Assembly (NCBI GenBank): GCA_905202115.1
Contig: CAJKQZ010000148.1
Location: 1-6,105 of the forward strand
Source: an uncultured Prevotellaceae bacterium
GTDB taxonomy: Bacteria > Bacteroidota > Bacteroidia > Bacteroidales > Bacteroidaceae
DNA: 6,105 nt
Reading direction: 5' to 3'
Positions 1 through 6,087 of the stretch are shown piece after piece (within the stretch, counting starts at the first letter, position 1; every line of letters starts with the position of its first letter). A program made the translations under genes and the position numbers. The notes beneath the pieces are model-generated. The model did not search any database and was not told the DNA's origin. It was given only the letters and a program-made list of their open reading frames with translations.

Positions 1-58
1 TATATACACCTGCTGATTTTCAAGTGCTTGGCCGCTGACCGTTTTTGTCTGTAAACTC

Positions 59-120
59 CTCCGAATTTTAGGGTCATTAAGACTTTAAAGTCTCTAAGGT
101 CGTTAATGACCTTAACGGAG
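59..120. repeat. Nested palindrome made of a degenerate 9-bp periodic array
   Basis: Outer arms CTCCG (59-63) and CGGAG (116-120) enclose a perfect 9-bp inverted pair, GGTCATTAA (72-80) and TTAATGACC (103-111). This in turn encloses a perfect 14-base palindrome, AGACTTTAAAGTCT (80-93). A second inverted pair, TAAGGTC (95-101) and GACCTTA (108-114), overlaps the right side. Positions 63-116 also divide into six consecutive 9-mers that all begin with G and carry T at position 6 and A at position 8, with TAA at positions 6-8 in four of six. The structure is seen directly. Its role is unknown; a dispersed intergenic repeat or a protein-binding or cruciform site are possibilities. Confidence 0.6.
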
Positions 121-163
121 CCATACTTCTCTGCACCCGCCGGAAAATCGGAGGCCGACGCAT

Positions 164-206
164 AAAAAATACCGGCGGCGCCACAAGTGACACCGCCGGT
201 ATTTTT
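164..206 (-). terminator. Rho-independent terminator of the GH97 gene, probably bidirectional
   Basis: A perfect 14-bp stem (165-178 with 193-206) has the GC-rich core CCGGCGG/CCGCCGG and a 14-base loop. Reading leftward, the stem ends in a run of six T (complement of 164-169), starting 12 bases beyond the GH97 stop codon. Reading rightward it ends in five T (202-206), so it could also stop a convergent transcript entering from the left. Confidence 0.88.
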
Positions 207-217
207 ATGATATACGG

Positions 218-2224
218 TTATTTTTTCTCGAAACGTGCCGCCCAGCCGCCGCCAGGTTGCATTACGGCTTTAAGAACGTCGTTCTTTGTAACGGTTCGTT
301 TGGTAACTTTATAGTCTTCGGCGTTGCGGTCGGCATTTACTCCGTCGCTGAAGATGATTGCGGTGTACGTGCCGTCGCCGAGGAACGAGAGCGGCACATC
401 GACAGTGCGGGGCGTCCAGTTGGTGAGCGCGCCGGCATACCATGTGTTGCCTTTACGCTTTGCCGAAACGATATATTCTCCCACTTCGGCCGACGGAACC
501 ACCGATTCGTCGAACACGGAAGGAATGGCGGCCATGAAGTCGGTGCACTCCGGCTCGCCGTAATAATTAGAAGGCGTATCGCCGAACATTTGCAGCGGAG
601 CGTCATAAATTGCATAGATTGCCAGCTGATGAGCGCGCGTGCCCTGGCTCATGGGAGCGTCGTAAACAGGACGATAGTCCCCTCTTGTGGCGTTTCTCAT
701 CAAGCCGGGAGTATAATCCATAGGCCCTACAAGCATTCTGCCGAACGGAATTATCACGTCGTAGCGCGGAAAATCGTTTTTCCTGTTCTGACTTATGTTG
801 GGCAGCCATTTGCAGTTTTCAAGTCCCATAACGCCTTCAAAGTTGACGATGTTGGGATAGGGGCGGTGCAGGCTCATTGCTTTCATTCCGTGATAGTCGA
901 CAAGAAGTTTGTGCTTCGCCGCCATATCAGCTATCTCGCGCAACGAAGACATCATGAGCTGATCGTCGTCATCCATGAAATCGATTTTGAAACCCTTGAT
1001 GCCTTTCTTAGAATAAAGTTCGAACACTTCTTCGGTTTTGGGAAGAAGATATTCCCAGCGGGCCCAAAGAATTATTCCCACCTTTTTGTCGCGGCCGTAA
1101 GCGATAAGACCGTCAAGATCGATGTCGGGATTTATTTCGAACAGGTTGCTCTTGCACCAGCCTTCGTCGATAATGATGTATTCCAGTCCGTATTTCGACG
1201 CGAAGTCGATATAATATTTATACGAGGCGGTATTCATTCCCGACTTGAAGTCCACACCTTTTATATTAATGGCGTTGAGCCAGTCCCAGGCCACGCGTCC
1301 TGGCTTTATCCAGGAAACGTCGTCAATGCGGCAGGGAGCGGCGAGTTTCTGCGCGATGTCGCAGTTTGCAAGGTCGGCATCGTTCGACGTAACCACGAGA
1401 ACGCGCCAGGGCAATGTGCGTGTGCCGGAAGTCTCGGCTATATAGTCGGCGCGCTTGTAGGGTTTCGTTTTAAGAGTAGTCTCCTTGCCTGGCATGAAGT
1501 TGACATCGACAGGAACACCGGCGAAATCGGAGCACAGCGAATTGGCTTTTGCAGGATTTTTCTTTACGAACATTCCGGGATAGTCCTCGCAACCGGCATC
1601 GAGCACGGTAGCTTTCACACCGTTGCCCATGTCGACGATAAGAGGCGTTGCACTTAGCGAATCGGCAAACATCTGCGAAATGTTATGCTCGTCATAGAAC
1701 GACTCGTACGAATAGGAGTGGCGATGACCTCCCTGAAGATTATGCACATAGGGCACAAAAGCCTTGTGGTCGCCGGCAAAATTATACTCGGCATACTCGT
1801 TCTTCACTTTCACCGTACCTTTCTTATTACCCACGAAGCGATAAGCGGCCGCGTCGTCGTAAACGCGGAACTCCACCGAATATCCCTTGCACGCAAGAGT
1901 GAGCTGCGTGTATTTGTCTTTCACTTCGGCGCGGCGGTAAAAAGGAGTCTTGAACGAGGTATCTACCGAAGTGACCTTGCCTTTGGCCGATTTTACGTTC
2001 GTGCCCCACACCGTGCCGTCGTAGAGCGTAAGCGAGATGTCGGAAGGATTGATAATTACTTTGTCGCCTAAACTCACCTGCCACGTAAGCTTTGCGTCGG
2101 CCGATACGTTGAGCGTGACTTTTCCGTCGGGCGACTTTACGGTATAGTCCTTAGCATTCGCCTGAACGGGAAGCGCTGCCGCCACAGCAACGACGAAAGC
2201 AACGCCTAAAATTCTTCTTAGCAT
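218..2224 (-). CDS. Secreted GH97 family glycoside hydrolase, probably retaining alpha-galactosidase-like
   Basis: This 668-residue protein hydrolyses alpha-linked glycosides, presumably in the periplasm. Residues 1-24 form a Sec signal peptide (LRR, hydrophobic stretch, ANA before KD) with no lipobox cysteine. The rest follows the GH97 layout: an N-terminal beta-sandwich (about 27-290), a TIM barrel (about 295-570, with WDWLNAIN near 313 and IIIDEGW at 350-356), and a C-terminal beta domain to 668. GFKIDFMD places D415 where the retaining branch, typified by Bacteroides BT1871, has its nucleophile; inverting SusB-like enzymes lack it. FEGVMGLE supplies E463 and E469, E469 being the likely acid/base. 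The start at 2224 is chosen because the signal peptide begins there; the 29 in-frame upstream codons cross the promoter. The length is normal and the frame intact. No SusC/SusD or other carbohydrate gene is in view, so the natural substrate is open. Family is secure; alpha-galactosidase specificity is inferred. Confidence 0.95.
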   Translation of the reverse strand: MLRRILGVAFVVAVAAALPVQANAKDYTVKSPDGKVTLNVSADAKLTWQVSLGDKVIINPSDISLTLYDGTVWGTNVKSAKGKVTSVDTSFKTPFYRRAEVKDKYTQLTLACKGYSVEFRVYDDAAAYRFVGNKKGTVKVKNEYAEYNFAGDHKAFVPYVHNLQGGHRHSYSYESFYDEHNISQMFADSLSATPLIVDMGNGVKATVLDAGCEDYPGMFVKKNPAKANSLCSDFAGVPVDVNFMPGKETTLKTKPYKRADYIAETSGTRTLPWRVLVVTSNDADLANCDIAQKLAAPCRIDDVSWIKPGRVAWDWLNAINIKGVDFKSGMNTASYKYYIDFASKYGLEYIIIDEGWCKSNLFEINPDIDLDGLIAYGRDKKVGIILWARWEYLLPKTEEVFELYSKKGIKGFKIDFMDDDDQLMMSSLREIADMAAKHKLLVDYHGMKAMSLHRPYPNIVNFEGVMGLENCKWLPNISQNRKNDFPRYDVIIPFGRMLVGPMDYTPGLMRNATRGDYRPVYDAPMSQGTRAHQLAIYAIYDAPLQMFGDTPSNYYGEPECTDFMAAIPSVFDESVVPSAEVGEYIVSAKRKGNTWYAGALTNWTPRTVDVPLSFLGDGTYTAIIFSDGVNADRNAEDYKVTKRTVTKNDVLKAVMQPGGGWAARFEKK

Positions 2225-2271
2225 GATTCTGTTTTTTATAAATATTAAATGTATGTTGATAAATTTCTTTC

Positions 2272-2299
2272 CAAAGTTACATTTTTTTGCCGGAAACAA
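2272..2299 (-). promoter_or_regulatory. Bacteroidetes-type promoter of the GH97 gene
   Basis: Read leftward, TAACTTTG (complement of 2272-2279) matches the Bacteroidetes -7 consensus TAnnTTTG. A TTG (complement of 2297-2299) lies 17 bases upstream as a plausible -33 element. Transcription would start near 2266 and give a leader of about 40 nt. The bases just before the ATG are A/T-rich with no Shine-Dalgarno sequence, as is usual in this phylum. Confidence 0.7.
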
Positions 2300-2371
2300 T
2301 GTAATCTGCAATAACGAAATTGCAATTTACAGCAAAATACCGCATAACCCGGCTACGGCATATCTGCAAAA

Positions 2372-2379
2372 CAAAGTTA
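2372..2379 (-). promoter_or_regulatory. Possible second -7 box upstream of the GH97 gene
   Basis: The same octamer TAACTTTG (complement of 2372-2379) occurs exactly 100 bases upstream of the proximal -7 box. No clear TTG sits at the -33 distance, so this is a weak candidate for a distal start site or may be chance. Confidence 0.3.
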
Positions 2380-2444
2380 TCTTCACTGTTTGAAAAATCA
2401 TCCCGCAACAGATAATCGCCAGGAACGGAAAAACAAGATTCTTT

Positions 2445-2476
2445 ATCGACCTGACAAAATGTCAGGTCGATTTTTT
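2445..2476 (+). terminator. Strong rightward rho-independent terminator with no visible gene upstream
   Basis: A perfect 12-bp stem, ATCGACCTGACA (2445-2456) with TGTCAGGTCGAT (2460-2471), has a 3-base AAA loop and is followed by TTTTT (2472-2476). In the leftward direction no U-tract follows the stem, so it points right. The DNA between the GH97 start codon and this hairpin holds no rightward gene that I can recognise. It may end a small RNA or stop antisense transcription, or it may be an operator-like palindrome that resembles a terminator. Confidence 0.7.
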
Positions 2477-2497
2477 CATACCGGCAAAAAGCGTCTG

Positions 2498-2564
2498 AAA
2501 AATTATCTCAGACATATTTTGAATTATCTCTGAGATATTTTAAAATATGTCTGAGATAATTTTT
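2498..2564. repeat. Triple-copy AT-rich palindromic repeat with perfect 23-bp arms
   Basis: The arms 2498-2520 and 2542-2564 are perfect inverted complements over 23 bases. The 21-base centre carries its own palindrome, TATCTC-T-GAGATA (2525-2537). Seen another way, it is three abutting copies of a 20-base unit: copy 1 at 2501-2520, copy 2 at 2522-2541 (18 of 20 identical to copy 1), and copy 3 at 2542-2561 as an exact inverted copy of copy 1. Both ends carry A or T runs, so a transcript in either direction would form a hairpin with a U-tract. Part of the unit recurs at the window's right end. Confidence 0.85.
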
Positions 2565-2613
2565 TCTACAAGCGGGAAGTTTTTTCCCCTTTACCGGCGG
2601 GAGGTTCGAGCAC

Positions 2614-2628
2614 CTGACAAAAATGTCA
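2614..2628. repeat. Short inverted repeat sharing the CTGACA core of the upstream terminator
   Basis: TGACA (2615-2619) and TGTCA (2624-2628) flank AAAA. The surrounding string CCTGACA-AAAA-TGTCA closely resembles the top of the 2445-2471 hairpin, CCTGACA-AAA-TGTCAGG, about 160 bases to the left. No T-tract follows this one, so it is not a terminator. It may be a regulator-binding half-site pair; no regulator can be named from the sequence. Confidence 0.4.
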
Positions 2629-2766
2629 TGTTCTGAAAAGTCCAATGCCGGTTCCGACGGCGCAACTGCCGGATGTTTCCGTCCGACCGTAAGTTTTTCT
2701 TCCGCCCAGCCCTAATCAAGCATTTACTTACGGAAACAAACTTTTTACAACCTATTGCCGCAATTT

Positions 2767-2800
2767 TATGTCAAAATAACACAAAAAAGCATTATCTTTG
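2767..2800 (+). promoter_or_regulatory. Promoter of the korAB operon
   Basis: TATCTTTG at 2793-2800, within the familiar Bacteroidetes context TTATCTTTGCA, is a full match to the -7 consensus TAnnTTTG. The -33 region is weaker: TATG at 2767-2770 is one mismatch from TTTG, 22 bases upstream. Transcription should begin near 2807, leaving a leader of about 125 nt before korA. Confidence 0.8.
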
Positions 2801-2806
2801 CACCAT

Positions 2807-2931
2807 TATATATCTAAGCGGCCCGAGCATGGGCGACCACCGCTCGCAGATCAGGTTTGCCGCAAAGGCGTGTAGATACGTTACACGCCCGAATATTTAT
2901 AGAAAAACAATCAGGAAAAACAAATAACATC
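2807..2931 (+). promoter_or_regulatory. Structured 5' leader of korA
   Basis: The leader holds a perfect 8-bp hairpin, GGCGTGTA (2867-2874) with TACACGCC (2882-2889) and a 7-base loop. Upstream are two mutually exclusive pairings: GCGG (2818-2821) with CCGC (2840-2843) enclosing CCC/GGG, or CGAGC (2824-2828) with GCTCG (2842-2846). An 11-base palindrome, TTTGC-C-GCAAA (2856-2866), lies between these and the hairpin. The last 40 bases are A-rich and unstructured, as expected of a Bacteroidetes ribosome entry region. I do not recognise a named riboswitch, and the thiamine pyrophosphate riboswitch core is not visible although the enzyme uses that cofactor. Confidence 0.45.
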
Positions 2932-4809
2932 ATGAACAAAAATAAAGAAAAGCACGTTGGAACCGGCAACGAGGAAACAGTGCAGCTCGACGACTTCATT
3001 GTGCGCTTCAGCGGCGACTCCGGCGACGGAATGCAGCTGGCTGGCAATATTTTCTCAACAGTCTCGGCCATTGCCGGAAACGACATCTGTACATTCCCCA
3101 ACTATCCCGCCGACATACGCGCCCCGCAAGGAACACGCAGCGGCGTATCGGCGTTCCAAGTGCATGTGGGCAAGAAAACCGTATACACCCCCGGCGACAA
3201 GTGCGACCTGCTCGTGGCGATGAACGCCGCAGCCCTCGCCACGCAATATAAATTCTGCAAACCCGAAGGAGCGATAATAATAGATACCGACTGCTTCAAG
3301 GAAAGCGACCTGAAAAAAGCGGAATACTCCACCGACGACCCGATAACAGAGCTGGGAATCAAAAACGAAATAATAGGCGTATCGATAACCTCGATAGTGA
3401 AAGACTGCCTGGCCGACAGCGGCATGGACAACAAGTCGATTCTCAAATGCAGAAACATGTTCGCCCTCGGTTTGGTGTGCTGGCTTCTCGACAGCAACAT
3501 GGAAGCCGCAAAAGAAATACTGCGCGACAAATTCGCACGCAAACCCGCCGTGGCCGACGCCAATATCAAAGTTCTCGAAGCGGGATACGATTTCGGAAGT
3601 AACGTTCACGCCTCGATAGAACACACATACCGCGTAGAAACCGGAGGAGCCAAACGTCCCGGAAAGTACATGGACATCAACGGCAACAAAGCTACAGCCT
3701 ACGGACTCATAGCAGCAGCCGAAAAAGCGGGACTTCGCCTTTATCTCGGCTCATACCCGATCACTCCCGCCACCGACGTGCTTCACGAACTGGCAAAGCA
3801 CAAATCGCTCGGCGTAGCCACGGTGCAATGCGAAGACGAAATCGCCGGCTGCGCCTCGGCCGTTGGAGCGGCATTCGGAGGCGCGCTCGCCGTAACCTCG
3901 ACCTCGGGCCCCGGCGTCTGCCTTAAAAGCGAAGCCATGAACCTTGCGGTGATGACCGAGCTACCTCTCGTTGTTCTCAACGTACAACGCGGCGGCCCTT
4001 CCACAGGTCTGCCCACGAAAAGCGAACAGTCCGACCTTTTGCAGGCACTCTTCGGGCGCAACGGCGAAAGCCCCATGCCCGTTCTCGCAGCTGCGTCGCC
4101 GACCGACTGTTTCTACATGGCCTACGAGGCCGCACGCATTGCTCTCGAGCACATGACGCCGGTGGTTCTCCTTACCGACGCCTTCATTGCCAACGGTTCG
4201 GGAGCGTTTCTCATTCCGCAAATCGCCGACCTGCCCCAAATAAATCCTCCTTTCGTAAAAGAAGAGCAACAAGGGGCATGGACGCCTTATCTCCGCAATC
4301 CCGAAACGGGCTGCCGCTATTGGGCTACTCCCGGAATGAAAGGATTCGAGCACGTTGTGGGAGGATTGGAGAAAAGTAACGAAACCGGAGAGATTTCCGG
4401 CGAACCCCACAACCACCAGCTCATGACTGATCTGCGCGCACACAAAGTTGCAAACATTCCCGTGCCCGACCTCGAAGTGGAAGGCGCAGCCGATGACGCA
4501 GAGCTGCTTATAGTTGGCTTCGGCGGCACTTACGGTCATCTTCACTCGGCACTCGACTCCCTTTTGTCGAAAGGCGAGAAAGTGGCTCTGGCACATTTAA
4601 AATACATCAACCCGCTTCCGAAAAACACTGCCGAAGTTCTGCGACGCTACAAACGCGTTGTCGTAGCCGAGCTCAACGGCGGACAGCTCGCTTCCTATCT
4701 CCGCATGAAAGTAGAGGGAATTCATTTCGAACAATACAACCAGGTAATGGGCCAGCCCTTCAGCGTAAGCAAACTCGTAGAAGCTTTCAACGAAATAATC
4801 CGCAAATAA
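2932..4809 (+). CDS. korA: 2-oxoglutarate:ferredoxin oxidoreductase alpha subunit (fused gamma/alpha)
   Basis: With KorB this 625-residue cytoplasmic subunit interconverts 2-oxoglutarate, CoA and oxidised ferredoxin with succinyl-CoA, CO2 and reduced ferredoxin. Residues 20-215 form the gamma domain: FSGDSGDGMQLAG (26-38) and YPADIRAPQGTRSG (58-71). Residues 245-440 are the pyrimidine-binding domain, with YPITPATD (275-282) contacting the 2-oxoacid, the acidic EDE at 301-303 near the ThDP pyrimidine site, TSTSGPG (322-328) and QRGGPSTGLPTKSEQSDL (352-369). The transketolase C-like domain spans about 520-625. No iron-sulfur motif is present, as is normal for alpha. The ATG at 2932 is preferred over an in-frame TTG at 2857, because the extra 25 codons lie in the leader and precede an A-rich start region. 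The gene leads an operon with korB, 85 bases downstream. A paralogue acting on another 2-oxoacid cannot be excluded. Confidence 0.93.
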   Translation: MNKNKEKHVGTGNEETVQLDDFIVRFSGDSGDGMQLAGNIFSTVSAIAGNDICTFPNYPADIRAPQGTRSGVSAFQVHVGKKTVYTPGDKCDLLVAMNAAALATQYKFCKPEGAIIIDTDCFKESDLKKAEYSTDDPITELGIKNEIIGVSITSIVKDCLADSGMDNKSILKCRNMFALGLVCWLLDSNMEAAKEILRDKFARKPAVADANIKVLEAGYDFGSNVHASIEHTYRVETGGAKRPGKYMDINGNKATAYGLIAAAEKAGLRLYLGSYPITPATDVLHELAKHKSLGVATVQCEDEIAGCASAVGAAFGGALAVTSTSGPGVCLKSEAMNLAVMTELPLVVLNVQRGGPSTGLPTKSEQSDLLQALFGRNGESPMPVLAAASPTDCFYMAYEAARIALEHMTPVVLLTDAFIANGSGAFLIPQIADLPQINPPFVKEEQQGAWTPYLRNPETGCRYWATPGMKGFEHVVGGLEKSNETGEISGEPHNHQLMTDLRAHKVANIPVPDLEVEGAADDAELLIVGFGGTYGHLHSALDSLLSKGEKVALAHLKYINPLPKNTAEVLRRYKRVVVAELNGGQLASYLRMKVEGIHFEQYNQVMGQPFSVSKLVEAFNEIIRK

Positions 4810-4894
4810 AACGCGCACTGCTTTCAAGGCGCAGAGCCCGTGCGGAAAAGAAACTGTTTTCTAAGAAAAAATCATCAAACAACGAACAACAATC
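4810..4894 (+). other. korA-korB intergenic spacer
   Basis: The 85-base spacer has no TAnnTTTG promoter and no terminator-grade hairpin, so korB is most likely cotranscribed with korA. It contains a weak CGCAC (4814-4818)/GTGCG (4840-4844) pairing followed by an A-rich stretch up to the korB ATG, which lacks a Shine-Dalgarno sequence. Confidence 0.5.
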
Positions 4895-5899
4895 ATGAGC
4901 GAATATACAGTAAACGATTTCAAGAAAGGACGCCCGCGGTGGTGTCCAGGCTGCGGCGACCACTTCTTCCTTTCTTCGCTGCACAAAGCTATGGCCGAAT
5001 TAGGCGTAGCGCCTCATAACACGGCGGTAATCTCGGGTATCGGCTGCTCGAGCCGACTTCCCTACTACGTAAACACTTTCGGAATGCACACCATTCACGG
5101 CCGCGCGGCAGCAATCGCCACCGGCGTGAAGATAGCCTCTCCCGAAACCACGGTATGGCAGATAAGCGGCGACGGCGACGGACTTGCAATTGGCGGCAAC
5201 CACTTTATCCATGCCGTTCGCCGCAACGTCAACATGAACATGATACTTCTGAACAACCGCATATACGGACTTACGAAAGGTCAGTATTCCCCTACGTCGA
5301 TGCGCGGTTTCGTAAGCAAGTCATCGCCTTACGGCACAGTAGAAGACCCGTTCCGTCCGGCCGAGCTCTGTTTCGGCGCCCGCGGCCGCTTCTTCGCCCG
5401 CTGCGTAGCCTCCGACGGTCCGGCCACGGTGGATGTGCTCCTTGCCGCTGCCCACCACAAGGGAGCTTCGGTGGTTGAAGTGCTGCAGCACTGCGTTATT
5501 TTCAACAACACAAGCTACGACGACGTGTATTCTAAGGAAAGCCGCGCGAAAAACGCCATTTATTTAGAGCACGGCAAGCCCATGATTTTCGGCGAGAACA
5601 ACGAATACGGTCTTATGCAGGAAGGTTTCGGACTGAAAGTAGTAAAAATCGGCGAGAACGGAGTGAAGGAAGAAGACATTCTCGTTCACGACGCACACTG
5701 CTCCGACTCCACGCTGCAGCTCAAGCTCGCGCTCATGGAAGGCCCCGACTTCCCCGTGGCCCTCGGCGTGATACGCGATGTAGAGGCGCCCGCCTACGAT
5801 GAAGAGGTGCACAATCAGATTGAGGAAATCAGCAAAGCAAAACCTTATCACAATTTTGCCGAGCTCATAGAGACGAACAACACCTGGGTTGTAGAATAA
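4895..5899 (+). CDS. korB: 2-oxoglutarate:ferredoxin oxidoreductase beta subunit
   Basis: This 334-residue protein binds the ThDP diphosphate and the single [4Fe-4S] cluster, and passes electrons to ferredoxin. WCPGCGDH supplies C17 and C20, GIGCSSRLPYY supplies C51, and VVEVLQHC supplies C200. The spacing of these four cysteines closely follows the cluster ligands of archaeal two-subunit 2-oxoacid oxidoreductases. The ThDP motif runs from GDGDG (92-96) to NN (120-121), followed by IYGLTKGQYSPTS (123-135), typical of the KorB branch. The C-terminal part (about 215-334) is the usual beta extension. The start ATG follows an A-rich stretch, and length and frame are intact. It partners with KorA immediately upstream. 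In Bacteroidales the enzyme is thought to link succinyl-CoA and 2-oxoglutarate for glutamate synthesis; the direction in this organism is inferred. Confidence 0.94.
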   Translation: MSEYTVNDFKKGRPRWCPGCGDHFFLSSLHKAMAELGVAPHNTAVISGIGCSSRLPYYVNTFGMHTIHGRAAAIATGVKIASPETTVWQISGDGDGLAIGGNHFIHAVRRNVNMNMILLNNRIYGLTKGQYSPTSMRGFVSKSSPYGTVEDPFRPAELCFGARGRFFARCVASDGPATVDVLLAAAHHKGASVVEVLQHCVIFNNTSYDDVYSKESRAKNAIYLEHGKPMIFGENNEYGLMQEGFGLKVVKIGENGVKEEDILVHDAHCSDSTLQLKLALMEGPDFPVALGVIRDVEAPAYDEEVHNQIEEISKAKPYHNFAELIETNNTWVVE

Positions 5900-6087
5900 A
5901 CGGCATAGAACAAGCCTGATTGCAGTTCCGGCAACGCTTTTTACACAGCCGGAAACGCAGACGCGGAAAGACGCTCCCCGAACGGAGGGGACAGGGTGGA
6001 CAGAAAAAAAATTCATTTCCTTAGAAAAAATTTTTATTTTCGGTTTCACAAAAAAACTTCCCGCAGCAAATTGAAAATACAAGGCAC
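5900..6087 (+). other. Non-coding region downstream of korB
   Basis: No credible gene is present. There are two modest hairpins: TTCCGGC (5926-5932) with GCCGGAA (5948-5954), loop 15, and TCCCC (5975-5979) with GGGGA (5987-5991), loop 7. Neither is followed directly by a T-tract. The A/T-rich block with a T run around 6029-6040 lies too far away to make either a classical terminator. The operon's stop site is therefore unclear and may lie at the repeat at the window's right end. Confidence 0.4.

Larger units (their letters stand above)
2225..2931. other. Large divergent intergenic region without a recognisable protein gene
   Basis: This 707-base gap separates the divergent GH97 and korA genes. 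I see no credible coding sequence in it. From left to right it holds the GH97 leader and promoter, a distal -7 candidate, a rightward terminator hairpin (2445-2476), a triple-copy palindrome (2498-2564), a short GGGAA/TTCCC inverted repeat (2574-2588), a CTGACA-type inverted repeat (2614-2628), an unremarkable stretch (about 2640-2760), then the kor promoter and leader. That is more structure than two divergent promoters need. Confidence 0.7.

Noticed and set aside
3..38. Possible C-terminal tail of a rightward gene (YTPADFQVLGR then TGA)
   Set aside because: It reads like ordinary protein, and the bidirectional terminator at 164-206 would suit a convergent gene, but 11 codons cannot be told from chance.
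1..77. Minus-strand open frame from an ATG at 77 that runs off the left edge (25 codons seen)
   Set aside because: It starts inside the 9-bp repeat array, has no promoter visible between it and the GH97 terminator, and its peptide is unrecognisable. The left edge is too short to judge.
257..1657. 466-codon open frame on the plus strand, opposite the GH97 gene
   Set aside because: It lies wholly antisense to a well-supported GH97 gene. Its translation shows no family motif, has erratic composition rich in His, Val and Arg, and lacks a promoter. It is a codon-bias shadow.
2225..2311. 29-codon upstream extension of the GH97 frame, starting at 2311
   Set aside because: The extension spans the promoter box at 2272-2279 and would bury the signal peptide internally. 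The ATG at 2222-2224 gives a standard signal peptide.
2498..2564. CRISPR array or simple satellite
   Set aside because: The units abut with no unique spacers, one is inverted, and there are only three, so it is a palindromic repeat rather than a CRISPR.
2857..2931. In-frame TTG start 25 codons upstream of korA
   Set aside because: The extra residues lie in the structured leader and include half of a palindrome and the 8-bp hairpin. The ATG at 2932 follows a typical A-rich start region.
2807..2931. Thiamine pyrophosphate riboswitch in the korA leader
   Set aside because: I considered it because Kor uses ThDP, but the conserved CUGAGA and ACCUGAUC-type blocks are not present.
3055..3624. 189-codon and other minus-strand frames opposite korA
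   Set aside because: They lie antisense to strongly conserved korA motifs and have no recognisable domains or promoters.
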